From assembly GCF_040958095.1 (NCBI RefSeq), contig NC_091193.1, forward strand, positions 30,774,832 to 30,838,831: a DNA stretch of 64,000 bases, read 5' to 3'. The notes beneath the pieces were generated by a model. That model was not told the DNA's origin and did not search any database. It saw only the letters and a program-made list of their open reading frames with translations. This stretch comes from Procambarus clarkii. Taxonomy: Eukaryota; Arthropoda; Malacostraca; Decapoda; Cambaridae. Below, piece after piece: positions 42,993 to 51,012 of the stretch; the first letter of the stretch is position 1; every line of letters starts with the position of its first letter. Both the position numbers and the translations under genes were made by a program.

Positions 42993-43011
42993 TTTTTTTT
43001 TTTTTTTTTTT
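42993..43011 (+). repeat. Poly-T tract
   Basis: Nineteen consecutive T, immediately before the DIRS-like recombinase relic. May mark the antisense poly-A tail of a retroposed sequence to its left. Confidence 0.7.
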
Positions 43012-43039
43012 ATAAGGCGCACAGATCCGCATAGTGTAT

Positions 43040-43690
43040 CGCCACTTGTTTGGTGATTAGGTGGCTTCTCTTATGGTGTCCCACCTGCAGTTTTCATCTC
43101 AGCGACATTTCTTTCTTGGCTCTTTTTGGACTGACATCTCATGGCGAATACTGTCGTTTCTTATTGTGCGGCGTTGACGGAGCTGCTCCAGCTTACATTC
43201 GGGGTGGACATCACTTCTACCCCATTCCGCAAGCTTTCCATCGCATTTTTTCATCTCCAGCCTGCGCATGCGCCTCTTGAGTTATCTTGGTCTTTGGACT
43301 GGGTGCTCTCTTTTCTTTCCTCTCCTAGGTTTGTTGTGGCCCCTTCAGTCCAGGATTGTTTTTGAAAGCTTTGTTTTGTTGGCTATGGCATCTGAGGGTC
43401 AGGTTGGGGAGCTTCATGTTCTTCTCCGTCGCAAAGAGTTCTGCTCCTTTGGTCCTGGGGATCATTTTGTTCCTTTGCAGCCCTCTCCTTCTTTTCTAGC
43501 GAAGGATGAGACAGCAACCTAATGGATGTGGGTTTTGATGCTTGATTGATTCGGTCAGGGGTGCATCATGTTTTGTGTTCGGTGGCAACTTTACATCGCT
43601 ACCTGTGGACCACTGATTCTGTGTCTGTGGATGCACTCTAGGTGTATCTGATTCCTCTGGCTACCTGTTTCAAGGCTTGTGTTTTTTCTA
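43040..43690 (+). pseudogene. DIRS-type tyrosine recombinase fragment
   Basis: Frame 43141-43365 reads TPFRKLSIAFFHLQPAHAPL, ELSWSLDWVLSFLSSPRFVV and APSVQDCF; a frame change then gives FVLLAMASEGQVGELHVLLR and FCSFGPGDHFVPLQPSPSFL (43370-43500). The block around GQVGELHVL corresponds to the GGRVSELHAL catalytic-arginine region of DIRS-element tyrosine recombinases (Arg replaced by Gln here, GQV). Further frames to 43690 fit the continuation. DIRS elements integrate circular DNA with this enzyme instead of an integrase. Several indels make it nonfunctional. Confidence 0.65.
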
Positions 43691-43699
43691 TTATTAACT

Positions 43700-43860
43700 A
43701 TTCAGACATTTAAATTCTTTGTCGAATCTGGCCTTAAAGTTGTGGATGGAGGTGGATTCCACAACTTCTTTTTCAGCTTTCCAGTTGTTAACTACCTGTA
43801 CAGGTTACAAGTATTTCCTTAAGTTGCTTCAGCTCATTTTGTATTTGCAGCTTCTATCCA
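43700..43860 (-). pseudogene. CR1-like LINE 3' fragment
   Basis: The minus strand reads WKAEKEVVESTSIHNFKARF and DKEF, aligned with WNKLSEKVVEAKTVSSFKALYDKE of copies A-C. A short end fragment of a different, older CR1 family. Confidence 0.6.
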
Positions 43861-43864
43861 TGTC

Positions 43865-44190
43865 CTCCTTTGGTGTGATGCGTGGTGATTGTTGTGGGTT
43901 ACAGTGTGATGATTGGAATTGTTGATGTGTTACAGCATGATGATGGTGTGTATCAGTGTGATGGTGGTTTGTTATAGTATGATGGTGGTGTGCTACAGTG
44001 TGAACGTGTGGTGTTACACTGTAATGATTTTGTTGCAGTGTGAAGGTGGTTTGTTACAGTGTGGTGGATGGCTATTGTGGTATAATGGATGGTGGTGTGT
44101 TAGTCTAATTGGTGGTGTAATGGGTGGTGATGTGGGATTTACAGTGTAATGGGTGTTGATGGTTGAGTGATATGTGGTGATAATGATGTG
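43865..44190 (+). repeat. Degenerate minisatellite, about 21-27 bp unit (TGTTACAGTGTGATGG)
   Basis: Repeated words TGTTACAGTGTGATGG, GTGTGTTAGTCT and TGATGGTGGTTTGTTATAG with irregular spacing. Similar units reappear at 44535-44606, running into the acceptor of the cadherin exon (GTGTGATGTGTTGCAG). Confidence 0.7.
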
Positions 44191-44199
44191 TTACAGGGA

Positions 44200-44395
44200 G
44201 GACCGGGAAAAATACAGGTTTGGAAACAAGGTTGTTATTTTTGTAAACAAATTAGTACAAGGAAACATAATAGACATAATATCACTTGATTGTTTCAAGC
44301 ATAGGTTAGACATATATATATATAAATAAGGTTGGGTGGATATAGATATAGGCTGCCTCCTATTTTTACTAATTTATAAGCTGCAGTTTTCTTTA
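44200..44395 (+). pseudogene. LINE ORF2 C-terminal tail fragment
   Basis: Plus frame RFGNKVVIFVNKLVQGNIID, IISLDCFKHRLD matches the xRVVNxWNxLPxxVVxAxSLxxFKxxLD pattern that ends CR1-type ORF2 proteins. Followed by GGTTGGGTGGATATAGATAT and a SINE. Truncated upstream. Confidence 0.6.
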
Positions 44396-44402
44396 TCCAT
44401 AC

Positions 44403-44520
44403 ACCCAACCACATGGGTTGAACAGTAGAGAGACAGTCTTGCTTTGTGCAGGTCGGCATTCAGTGGACAAGTTCTATATAGTCGTAATAATTTGGCACTG
44501 TCCACCTGATAGTTCACTTC
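44403..44520 (+). mobile_element. SINE relic (CCCAACCACTTGG family)
   Basis: CCCAACCACATGGGTTGAAC, CAGTCTTGCTTTGTGCAGGT and TATATAGTCGTAATAATTTG match, with an internal deletion, the complement of the SINE at 47405-47603. Polymerase III B-box region is damaged. Confidence 0.65.
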
Positions 44521-44606
44521 CCTTATTCCTATGCTGGTATGTTGGTGTGTGGTAGTGGTGTGTTAAGGTGTGATGGATGGTAACTTCAGAGTGTGATGTG
44601 TTGCAG

Positions 44607-44785
44607 GCATGGCTCGGCCACTATCCTGACGGCCGACGATGGGGAAGGTGACCTATACAACGCATCCGTCTCACTGGAGGGACGCCAGCTGCTGGAAGTG
44701 GACAAGCAGGAAGGTGTTCATGTCGGAGGCTCTCCGGAGTACCTGGGTGTGAGTGTCTTCAAGATCAAGGGCGACTACCGTGATG
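44607..44785 (+). CDS. CadN: N-cadherin-like exon A: laminin-G domain segment
   Basis: An internal exon of 179 nt with acceptor TGTGTTGCAG and donor GTAAGG. The first base completes a codon from upstream and one base carries over. The reading is HGSATILTADDGEGDLYNAS, VSLEGRQLLEVDKQEGVHVG, GSPEYLGVSVFKIKGDYRD. VDKQEGVxxGGxxEYxG is characteristic of the laminin-G domain near the membrane of arthropod classical cadherins of the CadN type, which mediate calcium-dependent cell adhesion in neurons. Splicing to exon B gives RDGCIDDMR, as expected at the end of a LamG domain. Upstream exons must lie left of here, possibly outside the window. GC content is higher than in the flanking intron. CadN is preferred over DE-cadherin but this is from recall of family patterns. 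Confidence 0.8.
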
Positions 44786-45389
44786 GTAAGGAGACCCGCT
44801 TCTCACCAGCCCACTGTCACCAGCAGTACTTTCTCCTCTAATGTTGAATATCCAGGCTACGTAAGAATTACGGTAATAATTTAAATATCGGAATGCTTTA
44901 AAAGACAATAGCTTCACAAATTATATTACAGTATTTTGTTATGATGCTTTTGCAGTAAAGACCATATGACAAATTCAAGTAGTTATTGATGTGTTATGAT
45001 AAAATTTTTATATCCTTTAAGTAGTTATGTTACAAATGAATGATATACTATATAACAAAGGAAGTATTACCACCACAAAGATGACCTACTACAGAGCACT
45101 GTAACATTAGGAAAGATTGACATCTATGGTCGCAATGTACACAGTGCGATTACAGCATTTGTTTACACCATTTCTCACTGAGAATATTCTTGTATTATTT
45201 TATAATTTTAACACATGATGATCTACTACAGTCCTTCATTATGGAAATATTTCATATTAACAGCTTCTCTATAAAGATGCTGCATTTCAAATAATTTTTT
45301 TTTTTTTCCCATGTTTCCATGCCATGGTCACCTATCAGCTCCCTCCATGAGATGTTTTGCAATTCCTCTCTCATTCCCTGATAGTTTCC
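44786..45389. other. Cadherin intron, AT-rich unique sequence
   Basis: Starts GTAAGGAGACCCGCTTCTCA. No mobile element end or exon recognised; the frame of exon A stays open by chance to a TAA at 44839-44841. Confidence 0.5.
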
Positions 45390-45989
45390 TCAGTGGTCTA
45401 GGTCATCATCCTGAACCTTTACGAGAGTTTCTGTAATTGTATTCCATGTTAGAATATTATCACGCGATGGAGTGAGCTTTTCCTCTAACTTGAAGTTGAT
45501 CAACCATGCCCAACCATTTTTTCTGATGTTAGCACAAGATCCAGAATGTTGTTGCCTCGAGTAAGCTCTACCACATGTTGTATGAGAAATGAGCCCTGCA
45601 CCAGGTCTAGAAATTGATCCCAGCTTGCAATGTTAGATTTACCCAATCTGTCTCGTGGTTAAAATCGCCCATTATAAGAGTTTGGGTTTGTGACTCGGCA
45701 CTTATGACATTATGCAGATCAGTAACTTCCTCTGTTGTCACTATGTCAGCCCTGTAGCATACTCCCCCTGTCGGTATGTTACCATCTTGATCTAGTATAT
45801 TGCACCATACAGACTGAGGATCTCATAGTGTTCAGTTCCTCATTGGTGGTTACATTCAAGTCCTCTTTCACATAAAGCAGTATACCACCTGCTCTTGTTG
45901 CTCTGTTCTTTCTGAATGGTGGATGATACCCTGGGAGGAGGAATTCCCCCCTTCAATAATGTCCTCTCGTTCCCATGTTTCACTTATGC

Positions 45990-46265
45990 CAATGATGTGT
46001 GGAGTCTCGGCCTCAACATATGCACACAATTACAGAGTGCCCAAATGAGCCACAGAGATATTAGAAAGAACTTTTTTAGTGTCAGAGTGGTTGACAAATG
46101 GAATGCATTAGGAAGTGATGTGGTGGAGGCTGACTCCATACACAGTTTCAAGTGTAGATATGATAGAGCCCAATACGCTCAGGAATCTGTACACCTGTTG
46201 ATTGACGGTTGAGAGGCGGGACCAAAGAGCCAGAGCTCAAACCCTGCAAACACAACTAAGTGAGT
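45990..46265 (+). mobile_element. 5'-truncated CR1-type LINE tail inserted in the older LINE
   Basis: Plus frame SHRDIRKNFFSVRVVDKWNA, LGSDVVEADSIHSFKCRYDR is the extreme ORF2 C-terminus. The 3' UTR with GAGAGGCGGGACCAAAGAGC ends at about CTAAGTGAGTACAA (46257-46270). It lies opposite to and inside the endonuclease region of the minus-strand LINE. Confidence 0.7.
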
Positions 46266-46693
46266 ACAATGCATCAGATTTATTCACCAGGTTTCTGGCA
46301 TTAGTGCAGAAGCACTTTAAATTTCTTTTGTTGTTCCTATTGGGCTGAGAGAGAGCTCTTAGATTCTGTACATTATTATTCTGTTCATTGTCACTCCGGT
46401 AATGTGCCTGTTCATGTTCCGAGATATATAGGGTTAGTTCTGTCTGGCTGGGTGGAGGACTACATCCTCTCTCCCATCTGCTATCTTGATCACCCATCCT
46501 CTCCTGATCACTAGCTTTGAATCTTTGTATACAATTAAATTCTTTAACTCGTTTAACTTTTCTCTTAGTACTCAGTAATTTTTTGCTGTTCAACTGTGTG
46601 GTCTGTAGAGATATAGACATGGTTATACCCTTCAAGATCTTTTAGGTTATGTGCACTGGTTAGTATCATCCTTTTGTGTTCAAAGTTTACAAG

Positions 46694-46771
46694 GGTTATG
46701 CGTACTATACATGCTTCGGGCTTGTATAGTACGCATAACCAATGTGGAGAGTTCTAAACTCTCCACATTGG
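46694..46771. repeat. Two overlapping perfect hairpins (tandem palindromes)
   Basis: Hairpin 1: 18-bp arms GGTTATGCGTACTATACA and complement around an 11-nt loop (46694-46740). Hairpin 2: 15-bp arms CCAATGTGGAGAGTT and complement around CTA (46739-46771). The CC at 46739-46740 belongs to both. They lie at the end of the older LINE's ORF1 region. The architecture is the same as at 18747-18838, with unrelated sequence. Confidence 0.9.
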
Positions 46772-46964
46772 ATAGACTAAGATCTTCCTCGCTATCTATC
46801 AATTTCACAATCATTTCCTCAACGATTTCCTGGTTATTCTTGCCCTCTACTTTTGCAAGGTTCCTTATGATGAGTTTTTTTTTTTTAATACTAGGTTTCC
46901 TGTACTCCTGCCAGATTTTCAACTCAACTGTCTTCAACTCTTCTTGCATCAGAGTGTTTTCCCT

Positions 46965-47404
46965 GTGATGAAACTGTAGAGCAATGATGAAACTGTAGTT
47001 GTGATGGAACTCTGTAGTGGTGATGGAACTGTGTAGCAGTGAGGGAACTGTGTAGCAATCAGGGAATTGTGAAGCAGTGATGGAACTGTGTAGCAATCAG
47101 GGAATTGTGAAGCAGTGATGGAACTGAAAAGTCATTAGTGAACTGTGCAGCAGTGATGGAACTGTGTTGCAGTTTAGGAACTGTAGCCATGATGGAACTG
47201 CGTAGTAGTGAAGGAACTGTGTAGCAGTCTAGGAACTGTAGCCATGATGGAACTGTGTAGCAGTGAGAGAGTGGTGTAGCAGTCTAGGAACTGTAGCCAT
47301 GATGGAACTGTGCAGCAGTGATGGAACTGTGTAGCAGTCTAGGAACTGTAGCCATGATGGAACTGTGTAGTAGTGAGAGAGTGGTGTAGCAGGGATGGAA
47401 GGGA
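46965..47404 (+). repeat. Degenerate minisatellite (TGATGGAACTGTGTAGCAG, about 19-22 bp)
   Basis: More than fifteen variants of TGATGGAACTGTGTAGCAG, alternating with TCTAGGAACTGTAGCCA. Resumes after a SINE at 47604-47720. Located in the intron upstream of cadherin exon B. Confidence 0.85.
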
Positions 47405-47603
47405 AGGGTAACTATCAGGAGAAAGCAATGCTTAATGAAAGCTTTCATTAAGACTATATAGCACTTGAAACGTATGTGAGGATAAGGATTTAGGATAGGA
47501 CAAAGGAAAGGAAGGGTGCCCAACCACTTGAACACTTGGGAATTGAACACCTGCCTGCATCAAGCAAGACCATCGCTCTAGCGTTCAGTCCAAGTGGTTG
47601 GGC
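47405..47603 (-). mobile_element. tRNA-derived SINE inserted in minisatellite
   Basis: On the minus strand it begins GCCCAACCACTTGGACTGAA (47603), with a tRNA-like head closed by CCCAACCACTTG...CAAGTGGTTGGG arms and a B-box GTTCAATTCCC (about 47545). The body CCTTTCCTTTGTCCTATCCT and AGTGCTATATAGTCTTAATG follows, ending near CTCCTGATAGTTACC. Same family as 44403-44520. Confidence 0.85.
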
Positions 47604-47720
47604 AAAAACTGAGTAGCAGTGAGGGAACTGTGTAACAGCAATGACACTGTGTAGCAGTCGGGGAACTGTGTAGGAGGGAATGAATTCTGTAGTGGAATTG
47701 GAACTGTGTAACTAAATGTT
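47604..47720 (+). repeat. Continuation of the 19-22 bp minisatellite
   Basis: GAGTAGCAGTGAGGGAACTG, TGTGTAGCAGTCGGGGAACT and later weaker units, separated from 46965-47404 by the SINE. Confidence 0.75.
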
Positions 47721-47964
47721 GGTGAATGTTGACCTTAGTTGGCCTGGTGTTCCAACATCAGGGCATCATCCCAACACTATGCTGGCCTGGTGTTGGCACG
47801 CACCATGCTGACTGTAGCAGTCAGGAAATTATTCTACTTTACTTATTTTCTCTGATTCATAGCTGTTAATAATTTAATTATACCCCTGTATATCAAAAAA
47901 AATAATTTATATGAATATACGAGACCTTCACATTCTGCTTGGTCACTACTTTCCCTGTGCCCAG

Positions 47965-48154
47965 GTTGTATTGACGACATGAGGATCTCGGCGAGAAGTG
48001 TACCACTTCCCCCAGCGGTCAACAACACCGCTTGGGGCCAGGTCAGCATGTTCAAGGGCGTAGAGCGGGGCTGTGAAGTGTCATCTGCCTGCACTAACAT
48101 CTCCTGCAAGGCGCCCCTCATATGCGTCGACACCTGGAGGTCCTACCACTGTGG
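47965..48154 (+). CDS. CadN: N-cadherin-like exon B: end of laminin-G and start of Cys-rich EGF
   Basis: A 190-nt exon, acceptor TGTGCCCAG, donor GTGAGT. It accepts one base from exon A and passes two bases on. Reading: GCIDDMRISARSVPLPPAVN, NTAWGQVSMFKGVERGCEVS, then SACTNISCKAPLICVDTWRS, YHCG. The LPLPPAxNxTxWGQ block followed by six-Cys spacing and CVDxWxxYxC is the membrane-proximal LamG/EGF junction of arthropod N-cadherin. Splicing to exon C gives YHCGCGEGRVLSAS without a frame break. No damage seen, so the gene is likely functional. Confidence 0.85.
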
Positions 48155-48234
48155 GTGAGTCTTGCTCGTACTTTTTCTCGCTCTCCGTGGGTCACTATAC
48201 ACTGTTGCACTCACCAGCATTCGTATGTGTTTTA

Positions 48235-48378
48235 TCATGCAGTAATTCACTTGCGAACAGTATTCGTGGCTCTCAGTACTTCACTTGTGCATAGATAGCT
48301 TGTAGAGCTTTGCTTGTGTAGTCATTGCTTGCAATGTTCATTTGTGCATTCATGGCTTACAATGCTTCACTTGTCCCC
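48235..48378 (+). repeat. Degenerate minisatellite (about 27 bp, GGCTTGCAGTGCTTCACTTG)
   Basis: Units such as GCTTGCAATGTTCATTTGTG follow the exon B donor. The array continues at 48655-48870 and 49215-49290 around a SINE. Confidence 0.75.
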
Positions 48379-48620
48379 AGGCGAAGTGGTAACACAATCG
48401 CCTGGCGTTTCGCGAGTGCTTTGACTTGGGTTTCTATTCTGGCCGGGGAGGATTTACTTGGCGCCAATCCTTAACCATAGCCTCTGTTCACCCCAGCAGT
48501 GAATGGGTACCTGGTTGTTAAATGATTTGGCGGTTCGTATTCCGGGGAAAATTAAGATTAAGGACTTGCCTGAAATGCCATGCGTGCTAGAGGCTGTACA
48601 AGAATGTAAGAATTCTTGTA
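48379..48620 (+). mobile_element. tRNA-derived SINE of a second family
   Basis: Head CCCAGGCGAAGTGGTAACAC, TCGCCTGGCGTTTCGCGAGT, GGTTTCTATTCTGGCC (degraded B box), then body GGATTTACTTGGCGCCAATC, AACCATAGCCTCTGTT, CCTGGTTGTTAAATGATTTG, GGACTTGCCTGAAATGCC and the tail ACAAGAATGTAAGAATTCTTG. A tail relic of the same family lies at 37497-37560. Inserted in the minisatellite downstream of exon B. Confidence 0.8.
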
Positions 48621-48654
48621 CATATACAGTATATAAATAAATAACAATTGTATT

Positions 48655-49295
48655 TATGGCATGCTTCACTTGTGAATAAATGGCTTGCAGTGCTTAACTT
48701 GTATATTCATGGCTTGCATTGCTTCATTTGTGTATAATGCCTTGCAGTGTTTCACTTGTGAATAATGGCTTGCATTGCTTCACTTGGACATGGAAAGCTT
48801 TTTAGTGCTTTAGTTGCGTATAATAGCATGCAGTGCTTCACTTGTGTATAGATGCCTCAACCCGTCCTTGACTCAAGTCCATTACATTCAGCGGTCAACC
48901 CCACAGACGCATTCATAAATTTTAACATGGTGTTCATTAAAAACGAGAATTTTCTAAAATATAAATTATTATATTAGCATAATGTGCATATATAGGCATA
49001 TGTTACGTTGGGTGTTTAGGTTCTGTTGGCGATTATTGTATTTGTATTTATAGTACGTGGGTGAAGCATTTACAGCATTGTGGTTAAAACAAATTTCGTC
49101 AATGAAGCACTTGTTCCGGAAGTGTTAGAATAAAATCAGTTGTGAGCCGTGTGTAAACCGTTTTCATTCATAAACAGGAGGTTTGGCGGGTGCTTGGAAT
49201 CACTTTTTAGCCTTTGTTTGGAGGACGGGCTGGATGCCTTGTAGTGCTTCATTTGTGTATGATTGGCTTACATCGCTTCATTTGTGTATTTACCT
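48655..49295 (+). repeat. Degenerate minisatellite continued, with unique AT-rich insert
   Basis: 48655-48870 contains about eight units of ATGGCTTGCAGTGCTTCACTTGTGTATA type. 48870-49215 is unassigned AT-rich sequence. Two more units appear at 49228-49290 just before the CR1 relic. Confidence 0.65.
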
Positions 49296-49299
49296 GAAT

Positions 49300-51012
49300 T
49301 TACCTGAGGGGCCACTAATACTAGTGGCCTCGATGAGGATAGGAAGGTGGTAGCTTGTTAAAAGTCCTGCCATTTGCTCTGATGATCTTTTCCAGCTGTA
49401 TTTTAAAACCCAGCATAGTTTTGGCATTTACAGCTTTGGCGGGTAGGCAGTTCCACTTGTTTACAACCCTATGGGTAAAAAAGCATCTCCTGTTTTCATT
49501 CCAACAATGTGGCTTGTTGATCTTGAACCCATTGCTCCTCGTTCGTGCTACATCTGACCTTTTGAAAAAGTTGTCCGGATCAACATCCTCCAAATTGTTC
49601 AGTATTTTAAAGCTTTCGATGAGATCCGCCCTGTCATGCCTGGTTTGCATTGTTAGTCCTGTGGCCCTCAACCGTTCCTGATATGAGAGATGATTAAGCT
49701 CTGGGATGATTTTTGTTGCCCGGTGTTGCACCTTCTCTAGAGAAGCTGTGTCTTTCTGAAGATGAGGTCTCAATGCCTGGATGCAATAATCTAGGTGGCG
49801 GGACACTGGAGACTTACTCGATAGAATGACTACCTTCTTTTCCTTATGAGTAAAGGTACGCTTGATTATTCCCAGGGATTGGTTAGCTTTTTTTACTGCT
49901 GCTCCCACTTGTTGTGCAACTTTTAGTGAATGATGGATTCTGACTCCAATGTCTTTTTCTTCATCCATCCATTGTAAGGTAGTGCTGAAATTTGGTATTT
50001 GTGACATAGATTGGTCTTGACATGAAAGACCACTCTTGCAAAGTCTTGCATTTATTGAAATTAAAAAGCATTTGCCAGTCATCTGACCATTTGTAGAGTT
50101 CATGCATATCTCTTTATAAGGTCTCAATATCACTTTCACTTCCCACTTTACCATAGATCTTAGTGTCATCTGCAAATTTGATGATGTGGTTTGTAATATT
50201 CTCATCTGTCATTGATGTATATGACAAAAAGGGTTGACCCCAAAATGGGCCCCTGTGACACCCCACTTAGCACATTTCCACAGTCAAATTCATTCCCATT
50301 TAGCACAAGCCTTGGTTTTCTATGTTTTAACCATTGTTTAATCCATTTCAATATCCTCATTTATTCCATCTGCCTGTAATTTCCTTGCCCGTCTCTCATG
50401 TGGTACCTTGTCAAAAGCTTTAGCAAAGTCCATGTTAGCTACATCTACCGGAAGTCCTTTGTCTGAATAGCCAGTTACAGTTTCCTGAAATGTGAGCAGG
50501 TTTGTAAGGCATGATCTGTTTTTAACAAACCCATGTTGCATTGATTTTATTAGATTGTTCTCTGTGAGATGTTTGATGATTCCCTCCCTTACTCTCCATG
50601 GGCTTGCAGATGTGTGATGTCAAGCTGATCGGACGACAGTTTTCTGCCGAGCTCTTTGTCTTTTTTTAAAATAGGGGTAACATTTGCATGTTTCCAATCC
50701 AGGTGAACTATCCCTTAGTCCAGGGATTTTCTGAAAAGGAGTTTCAGTGGTATGCATAGTGCATCTGCCAGTTCCTTTACAACTTTGGATTGAAATCCAT
50801 CCACACCCGGGGCTTTTGAGTCCTTAGTTTGTCAATGCTCTTTCTGATGGTGTCGCATGTAATGGGTATATCCCTTAATTCATTCTCTTCACCTCCTTCA
50901 AACGTTTGTGTGGGTGATGGGATGTTGTTCGATCTTTCTAGTGTGAACCGTAGAAAGTACTCATTCAGTGTACTTGCTGCCCATTTATCATCCAATATAA
51001 CGTGGTTAGTCT
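49300..51012 (-). pseudogene. CR1-like LINE of a second family, 5'-truncated (RT and 3' tail)
   Basis: Minus frames: MDDKWAASTLNEYFLRFTLE (50995 leftward), VDGFQSKVVKEL-type fragments, then QHGFVKNRSCLTNLLTFQET and DVANMDFAKAFDKVPHERRA (50541-50338), and a long open 294-codon frame (50205-49321) with ARLCKSGLSCQDQSMSQIPN, DIGVRIHHSLKVAQQVGAAV, HLDYCIQALRPHLQKD, FKILNNLEDVDPDNFF and FFTHRVVNKWNCLPAKAVNA. The active-site region is split by frameshifts at about 50220-50170 (KFADDTKI in broken frame). Joined directly on its upstream side to a different CR1 at 51013. Confidence 0.8.

Larger units (their letters stand above)
45390..46970 (-). mobile_element. Older CR1-like LINE, 3'-truncated, minus strand, in cadherin intron
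   Basis: Minus strand from right to left: ORF1 C-terminal part (46970-46770: TVELKIWQEYRKPSIKKKKL, IIRNLAKVEGKNNQEIVEEM), linker, then the endonuclease start LKCFCTNARNLVNKSDALYS (about 46320-46265). After an interrupting plus-strand CR1 tail, further endonuclease blocks appear: RATRAGGILLYVKEDLNV (about 45900-45840) and broken IIGDFNHETDW (about 45670-45640). Many stops. The RT is absent. Confidence 0.65.
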
